A DNA stretch of 51,236 nt from NCBI GenBank assembly GCA_947570695.1, contig CANOVB010000012.1, positions 1-51,236 on the forward strand. Direction: 5' to 3'. This document shows positions 45,159-51,236 of this stretch, one piece after another (within the stretch, counting starts at the first letter, position 1; each line of letters begins with the position of its first letter). A model generated the notes under the pieces. The model worked only from the letters and a program-made list of their open reading frames with translations, did not search any database and was not told the origin of the DNA. This DNA is from an uncultured Clostridium sp. Its GTDB lineage: Bacteria > Bacillota > Clostridia > TANB77 > CAG-508. The position numbers and the translations under genes are program-made.

Positions 45159-45184
45159 TTTAAATTCCTTTCTTTTGTAGAAGT

Positions 45185-46507
45185 TTAATAATTATTTTCT
45201 ATTACTTCTGTAATTGCTCTTATATAATTTTCTTTTTCATTTTTTATTATTTCTAAATCTGTTTTTATATATCCTAGTTCTATTTGATAACATTCTATAC
45301 CTTGATTAGAATTGTAATATTCATTTTTATCATAAGCTGTATTTCTTCCATCTACATAAGCCTCTGTAGCTATTCCGCCTACTTCTCTTATTGTATATAA
45401 ATATGGTGTTTCTGTTGTAAGATTATAAGGTTCATAACCTTTTTTATTTGCAGTATTTTCGTATTCTTTTATTACATTATTTGTGAAGTTTCTCACATAT
45501 ACTCCATCTGATTTTTTAAAGGATTTATTATTAGAAAAATTAATATTTGAATATTCTTTTATTTTATTTGCCATCATCTCTGCAAATTTTAAATCTGATT
45601 TTGAAGGTGAGTATATTTCAAATCCACTCAAATTTTTGGCTCCATTATTTACATGAAATGATATCATAAGCTTAGCTTTTGACTTACATGCTATACTAAT
45701 TCTTCCATTTTCTGAATACATATTTGTTGATGTAAAGCTTTCAGAATTATTATCATCTCTAGTTAATTTTACTTTATATCCTTTTTCTTCTAAAGATTGT
45801 TTTAATAAATTTGCATATTCTAAAGTTATTCCTGCTTCTGTAAATGTTCCTGATTTCTCACCAACATCTTTACCACCATGTCCTGCATCTATAACTATGT
45901 CATAAACTTCTTCTGGCAAATTTTCTTCTCTAGTCATTCCTAATGTTAATAAACTATATTCTTTATTATCATGATTTCTATTAGAAAAATCAACTATCGC
46001 TTTTCTATTTATTCCATCTTTTGTTACTGTATAATATTCTATATTTTCATGTTCTGATAAATTTCTAAAAGAATAATATTTTGCATTTACACTATTGTTT
46101 AATTTTAATCTAAGTAATACATAATATTCAAAATCATCTTCTAATTCATCAATAATGATTGCTGTATTTATTGAATCTCCTGAAAAAAATTCTAAATTGT
46201 TTTCATTAAATCTATAACTTAAAGAATATGATTTTTCAAATTCTAAACCATCTGTTACTACTAATTTTACGCTTTCGAAATTATCCTTACTTACATTACC
46301 AAGCTTTCCACTTATATTAAAAGATCTACCATAAGTATAAAAATTAGTGACTTCTGCTGTTTTAGTTTGTATCATATTAAAAATATTATTTTCTGCTTCT
46401 TTTTGAAGTTTATCTGGAAGTGTTTTTTTAAATGTTATTGAAATTCCATAGCATATTCCAATAACCATAAGTATTAGTATTACAATTTTAAATACTTTCT
46501 TTAGCAT
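45185..46507 (-). CDS. Membrane-anchored N-acetylmuramoyl-L-alanine amidase
   Basis: 440 residues. An N-terminal helix (VFKIVILILMVIGICYGISI), a beta-rich domain of about 180 residues, then an Amidase_3 domain: VIDAGHGGKDVG (about 202; zinc His), TLEYANLLK (zinc Glu), and ISFHVNNG (zinc His). The last Glu expected near the C-terminus is in VGGIATEAYVDGR. It cleaves the amide between MurNAc and L-Ala. It overlaps none of its neighbours but precedes the AAA+ gene at 26 bp. Confidence 0.9.
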   Translation of the reverse strand: MLKKVFKIVILILMVIGICYGISITFKKTLPDKLQKEAENNIFNMIQTKTAEVTNFYTYGRSFNISGKLGNVSKDNFESVKLVVTDGLEFEKSYSLSYRFNENNLEFFSGDSINTAIIIDELEDDFEYYVLLRLKLNNSVNAKYYSFRNLSEHENIEYYTVTKDGINRKAIVDFSNRNHDNKEYSLLTLGMTREENLPEEVYDIVIDAGHGGKDVGEKSGTFTEAGITLEYANLLKQSLEEKGYKVKLTRDDNNSESFTSTNMYSENGRISIACKSKAKLMISFHVNNGAKNLSGFEIYSPSKSDLKFAEMMANKIKEYSNINFSNNKSFKKSDGVYVRNFTNNVIKEYENTANKKGYEPYNLTTETPYLYTIREVGGIATEAYVDGRNTAYDKNEYYNSNQGIECYQIELGYIKTDLEIIKNEKENYIRAITEVIENNY

Positions 46508-46560
46508 ACTAAATCTTCACTCCCTAATTATTTATTTAGATTTTTATAGCTACTTATAAA

Positions 46561-47866
46561 CTATATAATTTCACCAATTAAATCATAATCTCTTACTGAT
46601 ATTATTTTGCACTTTATAAAGTCACCAGATTTTACTTTTTTATTATTCTTTATAAATATTGTACCATCTTCATTTGGTATATCCATATAACTTCTTGCAC
46701 AAATATATTTATTATCCTCTGAAAAACCATCAACTATTGCTTTGTATTCATTTCCAATTTTTTCCTCAAGTTTTATTTTTGAAATTTGTTTTTCTAAAGT
46801 CATTATTTTATCTAATCTACTTTGTTTTGTTTTATAATGTACTTGATTTTTTATTTTTGCTGCTGGAGTCCCATCTTCTTTAGAATATTTAAAAACTCCT
46901 AATTTCTCAAATTTAGCACTATTTACAAATTCATATAATTTAAAGAAATCATCTTCTGTTTCTCCCGGAAATCCAACTATCATTGTTGTTCTTAAAATTA
47001 CATCTGGAATATTTTTTCTAATTTTTTCTATTACATTTTCTATTGATTTACTATCACTTTTTCTATTCATTCTTTTTAATACTTCATCTGAAAAATGTTG
47101 AAGTGGTATATCAAAATAATTGCATATTTTTTCGTTATTTTTAACAGTTTCTATAAGTTCATCTGTTATACTTTCAGGATATGCATATAAAAATCTAATC
47201 CATTTAAATCCTTCAATTTCACATAATTTTTGAAGTAGTTCTGGCAAAACTGGCTTTCCATAAATATCAATTCCATATTTCGTTGTATCTTGTGCTATAA
47301 CTATTAATTCTTTTATTCCCTTTTTTGCTAAACTCTCTGCTTCTTTTAAAATATCTTCCATTTTTCTACTTACATAAGGTCCTCTTATGTAAGGAATTGC
47401 ACAATATGTGCATCTATTACTGCATCCTTCTGCAATCTTTAAATATGAAGTAGCATTTCCTGTAGAAATAACTCTATCTAGATAATCTAAAGTATTTTTT
47501 GTTTTTTTATCTTTATTTAATAATTTAGCAATTTTTTCCCAAAAATTTTCATATTCATCAATACTTAAAAATAAATCCACTTCTGGTATGGCTTTTTCTA
47601 AATCCTTTTTATATCTTTGTACTAAACATCCCATCGCAATTAAAAACTTACAATTTCCTGTTTTTTTATATTCAGCCATTTCCAAAATACAATTTATTGC
47701 TTCTTCTTTTGCAGATTCAATAAATCCACAAGTATTAATAATTATTATTTCGGCATCTTCTGGATTATTTACTATTTCAAAATTTTCTTTTTTAAATATT
47801 CCAATACACATTTCTGTGTCAACTAAATTTTTACTACATCCGTAAAGAAACAAATCCTACTTTCAT
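46561..47866 (-). CDS. rimO: Ribosomal protein S12 methylthiotransferase RimO, 5' frameshift
   Basis: Radical-SAM enzyme that adds a methylthio group to S12. N-terminal MTTase Cys motifs (GCSKNLVDTE, INTCGF, AMGCL), the radical-SAM motif EGCSNRCTYCAIP (CxxxCxxC), and a C-terminal TRAM domain ending at residue 430. The ATG at 47866 has a good GAAGGA site and reads MKVGFVSL, the usual RimO start, but an extra base at 47842 turns the next codons into R-M-stop. Without it the frame continues GCSKNL. The internal TTG at 47853 would skip this start. The gene is frameshifted here, or the base is an error. Confidence 0.9.
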
Positions 47867-47885
47867 TAAATATTTCCTTCCATGA

Positions 47886-48149
47886 TTAAATTAAAATAGA
47901 TATTATAAATGAAATGATAAGTCCTGGAATTCCTAAAAAACCTGTAAGCAATATTGACCACCATTCAACAATTATTCCTAAGCCTAAAAGATTGCATAAA
48001 TATAAAATTATACCACCTATAAAAGAATTAATTATTAATTTTATAATTATTTTAAATGGTAAAGATATAAATTTTAAAATTGCTATTAAAACTATTACTG
48101 CTATAAAAAAAGATAATATATTCATTTTTTCTTTGTATTGATATTTCAA
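47886..48149 (-). CDS. bofA: BofA-family sigma-K processing inhibitor-like protein
   Basis: 87 residues, mostly hydrophobic. LPFKIIIKLIINSFIGGIILYLCNLLG and a C-terminal GFLGIPGLIISFII match the BofA pattern (Asn in the first helix and GIPG near the end). In Bacillus, BofA holds SpoIVFB inactive in the forespore-facing membrane. Presence supports the sporulation assignment. No SpoIVF partner lies in the window. Confidence 0.85.
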   Translation of the reverse strand: MKYQYKEKMNILSFFIAVIVLIAILKFISLPFKIIIKLIINSFIGGIILYLCNLLGLGIIVEWWSILLTGFLGIPGLIISFIISILI

Positions 48150-48364
48150 TACTCTCCTTTTAAGATTTAGATTTTTGGATTTATCTATAAACCATTTTTT
48201 TAGTCGATATTTTTACTTTTTTGCTATTTTATATTATATATTATGATATTATTTTTTACAATACAGAAATTTCCTAAATTCTGCATAAAGTTGTTAGATA
48301 CTTTATTTAACAAAAAAGTATCAATAGCCTATCTGTAACTCATTTCATTTGCTACATGTAAGAA

Positions 48365-48406
48365 AAACGTAGACTAACAAATTTTAAAATTTGTTAGTCT
48401 ACGTTT
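48365..48406 (-). terminator. Long palindromic terminator after the beta-propeller gene
   Basis: A perfect 42-bp palindrome with 21-bp arms starting AAACGTAGACTAACAAATTT; on the minus strand it is followed by TTTCTT. The stop of the upstream gene is at 48424. Confidence 0.8.
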
Positions 48407-48423
48407 GTTTAAGATAAATTATT

Positions 48424-50478
48424 TTAATATACTGCTTTTAATCTATTAATTCCTCGAATTTGTGTATCATCTAGTTTTAATTCATTAATTTTTTCGAAAG
48501 TTTTTAAATCATAAGATATAATTGAAGTATTATTTAAAACATATAATACATTTTCTATATAAATTACTCTTTGCATATAAGAAAATTTCTCACTTATTTC
48601 TACATATTCTTCAAAGCCCTTTTCTAAATCAATTTTGTATATTGCAATTTTAGAATTTCCACCATATCCTACTGGAAAACCAATTAAATTATCTGATTTT
48701 TTATAGAATAGTACTTTATGATTATATAAAACGTCTGAATAAGTATAATCTTTTCCAATATCTATGCTGAACATTTCTTTTGGATTTTCTAAATCTGATA
48801 CATCAAACATAGACATTTTCATATTATCTGTTATTATTCCACCATACTTATTATTTTTTGTATTATATCCTATTCCAATTATATGTGTCTCATCATAAGG
48901 ATGTAAATATGCACTATATCCAGGTATCTTAAGTTCTCCTTTTATTTGTGGATTTCTAGGATCTGATAAATCTATTACAAATAATGGATCAATTTCTTCA
49001 AAAGTTACTATATATCCCATTTTTTGCATAAATCTCACAGAATATATTTTCTCATCTTTAGCTAAATCATCTATTCTTCCAATTTCATTTAAGTTTTCGT
49101 CTAATACATATAATCTATTACTATATTCTGGTTCTACATATTCATCTGTAATAACCTCTTTTAAAACATTTATCATACTATTTTTATTCGTATAATATGT
49201 TGTTGCTACTCTTAAATTTCCTTCATATTCATCCATTGAAAATTGATTATTTAAGTATCCTTCTATTTCTGCTTTAGCTGTTAATGATATTTTTGAATTA
49301 TCTAAATAAAATTTATAAATTATTGTTTTAGATTTATAATAATCATCATATTTTGTTTGAGTTATATAAAGATTTTTTTCACTAGCATATATATCACTAC
49401 TAGCACCAAAAAATGTTTCAACACTCATATCATCATTATTATTAATATTAAATCCACCAACTAACATATAACTATAATTATCTGTATCTTTAAAATATGC
49501 TATATCTGTGCAATCTACAATTTTTGTATTTTCTGATGATGCTGTATCTGTTATTCTTGGCAAAATTTCATCATCTTTCATATTATTATAATAATAAACA
49601 TTTTTTGAACTAATAAAATATACATTATCACCAATCATTCTAGAGTTCACATAATTTCCATCTAATCCTAGTTGTCTTAACAGTTCTGGTTTTTCTTTAT
49701 TCGAAATATCATAAATCATTGCTACTGCTGTATTTTGACTCATAACTCTTGCATAATCATAAGGAACTCCTATTTCTCCAGATGTTTTTGCCTGTTCTTT
49801 TTCTTGTTCATATAATCCTGCTAAAACAATCAATTTATCTTTATTTATAAAAATTTCATAAGGATAAACAGATTTTTGAATTTCATCTTGCATTTTAATT
49901 TCTGCTATAATCTTTAATTCTTTTGCTTCTATAATATATATTTTAGAAGAAGCAACATAATAAATATAATCGCCATCTGTTTTTATAATATCAGCTTCAT
50001 CAACATTTTCAACTTGCACATTTGTTGTGGAAAAATCTTTTTCCTTACTCTTAGTACTTGCAATATCATTTACTTTATCTGACTTTACATTTGCTTCTTC
50101 TTGTACCATTTCACTATTAGCACTACTGTCTAAAAGCCCCATACTATTTGTTGATCTATTATAATTTTCATTTCTTTCTTCAAGAACTTCTTTTAATTCT
50201 TCCATGTTTTTAAATCTTGGTAATTCTGCTGCAACTTTTTTAGTAGTATTTGGATTTGTTGCTATAGGTAACTGTGGCTGTTCTATTTGTCTTTTATTTA
50301 AAAAATTAAACCCCATACAAAATATTAAAATAACAGCTGCTACACTTGATAAATATTTTATATAAGCTATTTTATTATGTTTATTATTTTTCATTTTTTC
50401 TAAAGTTTCTTCTTTTAATTTATCACTTGCATGTATTTGATTAATAGCATTCCTATAATTATCTTTATTCATCTCCAA
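48424..50478 (-). CDS. Membrane-anchored beta-propeller protein (Beta_propel family)
   Basis: 684 residues. A cytosolic N-terminus, one membrane helix (IKYLSSVAAVILIFCMGFNFL, about 40-60), a low-complexity linker, then a beta-propeller starting at NVDEADIIKTDGDYIYYVASSKIYIIEA, the hallmark of the secreted Beta_propel family, with repeated YxLDExLNEIGRI and VIDLSDPRNPQIKGEL blades. It overlaps the ECF sigma gene by 14 bp; the N-terminus may act as anti-sigma, inferred from context. Confidence 0.85.
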   Translation of the reverse strand: MEMNKDNYRNAINQIHASDKLKEETLEKMKNNKHNKIAYIKYLSSVAAVILIFCMGFNFLNKRQIEQPQLPIATNPNTTKKVAAELPRFKNMEELKEVLEERNENYNRSTNSMGLLDSSANSEMVQEEANVKSDKVNDIASTKSKEKDFSTTNVQVENVDEADIIKTDGDYIYYVASSKIYIIEAKELKIIAEIKMQDEIQKSVYPYEIFINKDKLIVLAGLYEQEKEQAKTSGEIGVPYDYARVMSQNTAVAMIYDISNKEKPELLRQLGLDGNYVNSRMIGDNVYFISSKNVYYYNNMKDDEILPRITDTASSENTKIVDCTDIAYFKDTDNYSYMLVGGFNINNNDDMSVETFFGASSDIYASEKNLYITQTKYDDYYKSKTIIYKFYLDNSKISLTAKAEIEGYLNNQFSMDEYEGNLRVATTYYTNKNSMINVLKEVITDEYVEPEYSNRLYVLDENLNEIGRIDDLAKDEKIYSVRFMQKMGYIVTFEEIDPLFVIDLSDPRNPQIKGELKIPGYSAYLHPYDETHIIGIGYNTKNNKYGGIITDNMKMSMFDVSDLENPKEMFSIDIGKDYTYSDVLYNHKVLFYKKSDNLIGFPVGYGGNSKIAIYKIDLEKGFEEYVEISEKFSYMQRVIYIENVLYVLNNTSIISYDLKTFEKINELKLDDTQIRGINRLKAVY

Positions 50479-50941
50479 TCCCTCCTTCTATTTTTTCTCT
50501 TAAAATTTCTCTTGCTCTAAATAACCAACTTTTTATAGTTCCTTCACTTTTTTTCATAAGTTCAGATATTTCTTTTACTTTATACCCCTCATAATACAAT
50601 AAATATACTACAGTTCTGTAGTTTTGAGGTAATTGGCAAACACTTGAAAAAATATCTTGTTCTTCTTTTTTTTCAAAAATCATATTTTCATCTAGTGTAA
50701 CTGTTCTTTGAGACCATGCAGAATGTTTTAAATTTTTAGTTAAATTAATTGTTACTCTAATAAACCATGCCTTTTCATGTTCCTCTGAGTCAAATTTAGG
50801 ATTTTTTTCACTAAATTTTAAAAATACTTCTTGAAAAATATCCTCTGCATTTTCAACAACTCTACATCTTGTTAGTGCAATACGATAAACCATGTCAGAA
50901 TATTTTCTTATTACTTCTTCCATATATTTCTCCTTCTGCAT
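50465..50941 (-). CDS. ECF sigma factor (module 5)
   Basis: 158 residues. Region 2: ALTRCRVVENAEDIFQEVFLKFSEK with EKAWFIRVTINLTKNLK. Region 4: CQLPQNYRTVVYLLYYEGYKVKEISELMKKSEGTIKSWLFRAREILREKI. Strongly typical of Clostridial ECF factors. It is followed by the overlapping beta-propeller gene. Confidence 0.93.
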   Translation of the reverse strand: MQKEKYMEEVIRKYSDMVYRIALTRCRVVENAEDIFQEVFLKFSEKNPKFDSEEHEKAWFIRVTINLTKNLKHSAWSQRTVTLDENMIFEKKEEQDIFSSVCQLPQNYRTVVYLLYYEGYKVKEISELMKKSEGTIKSWLFRAREILREKIEGGIGDE

Positions 50942-51012
50942 ATCTTTTCCCCCTATCTATTACTAATACAAATTAAACCCCTTTTTGGTTGCAAAAAACT
51001 ATATTTTTTTAT

Positions 51013-51180
51013 TAAAGCAAAAGTGGATAATATTTAATATGCAAAAGACGAAACTTTACTGAATTGTCCACGTATTTCCTATGTATAACTTAGCTGTATC
51101 TCATTTCATTTCGCACAGCTAAGAAATGTTCGATGTGTGAAAAATTTCTGAAAGCTTTATATAATAAAAGAGGATATTCT
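51013..51180. repeat. Dispersed intergenic hairpin element, third copy
   Basis: A hairpin GTGGATAA ... TTGTCCAC (51013-51061) is followed by a segment with CATTTCGCACAG and a GCTTTATATAATA block. This is the same order as at 30287-30437 but diverged. No gene is apparent. Confidence 0.4.
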
Positions 51181-51185
51181 TTGAA

Positions 51186-51236
51186 GTGAACCCCATATAG
51201 TGGACACTAAATAAAAAGAGCTCTTTACTTGGAGAC
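51186..51236 (+). mobile_element. Possible edge of an insertion sequence
   Basis: The end of the window has GTGAACCCCATATAGTGGAC followed by ACTAAATAAAAAGAGCTC, the kind of sequence found at ends of IS3-family elements. Only the first about 50 bp are visible and no transposase is in view, so this is weak. Confidence 0.25.

Overview
The window looks like a chromosomal segment of a very AT-rich, low-GC Gram-positive spore former, most likely an uncultured gut-type member of the Clostridia. This is inferred from Spo0A, a BofA-like protein, a SpoVK/CbxX-type AAA+ protein, strong AGGAGG ribosome binding sites, many T-tailed hairpin terminators and several ECF sigma/anti-sigma pairs. Almost every gene is on the minus strand. 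The exceptions are a MutS-I-like gene at 14.8 kb and a small island at 35.3-37.2 kb.

Layout. Positions 0.5-14.5 kb (minus strand) hold L-serine dehydratase, purine nucleoside phosphorylase, a polytopic membrane protein, Spo0A, an IMPACT/YigZ protein, a small coiled-coil membrane protein, a BaiN/HI0933 flavoprotein, a membrane-anchored WG-repeat protein, a large GT-C-like membrane protein with a disturbed 5' end, Mn-dependent pyrophosphatase and an ABC-F ATPase. Positions 14.7-19.05 kb hold the accessory region described below. Positions 19.1-34.5 kb hold an rRNA m5C methyltransferase, peptide deformylase, a GNAT, two HD proteins, three ECF sigma operons, an XRE membrane regulator with an apparent operator, acyl-CoA synthetase, VanZ, an aminotransferase with prephenate dehydratase, and a CcdA/thioredoxin pair. 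Positions 34.5-37.2 kb hold a YfcE-type phosphodiesterase and the plus-strand island (epsilon/zeta-like toxin-antitoxin, short pyrophosphatase-like protein, unusually GC-rich 74-residue gene). Positions 37.3-51.2 kb hold a GH25 lysozyme with LysM domains, a HAD phosphatase, uracil phosphoribosyltransferase, a fourth ECF module, the double-AAA+ protein, an amidase, RimO (5' frameshift), BofA, and a fifth ECF module with a beta-propeller partner.

The most interesting system is a compact diversity-generating retroelement (DGR) at about 14.75-19.03 kb. In minus-strand order it has three tandem units, each starting with a tiny 32-39-codon gene with a near-identical N-terminus and a variable GC-rich tail. 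These are followed by an Avd-like four-helix protein, two template-like repeats (TR-B, TR-A) and a DGR-type reverse transcriptase (IGTQPSQ and YSDD motifs, frameshifted near its N-terminus). A stand-alone MutS-domain-I-like protein lies convergent to it. TR-A carries a run of AAC codons. Against it, the other copies differ almost only at adenines: 25 of 26 core substitutions across three copies in my hand alignment, allowing single-base gaps. That is the DGR mutagenesis signature. The apparent targets are mini-peptides of about 40 residues, not large lectin-fold proteins. One template-like copy itself looks mutated, and remnants of avd and of the RT 5' end lie between units, so the locus has been growing by tandem duplication.

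Three genes (the RT, the GT-C-like protein and rimO) need a one-base correction near the 5' end to match a natural reading frame. This could be real decay or sequencing/assembly error and should be checked on reads. No rRNA, tRNA or CRISPR array was seen.
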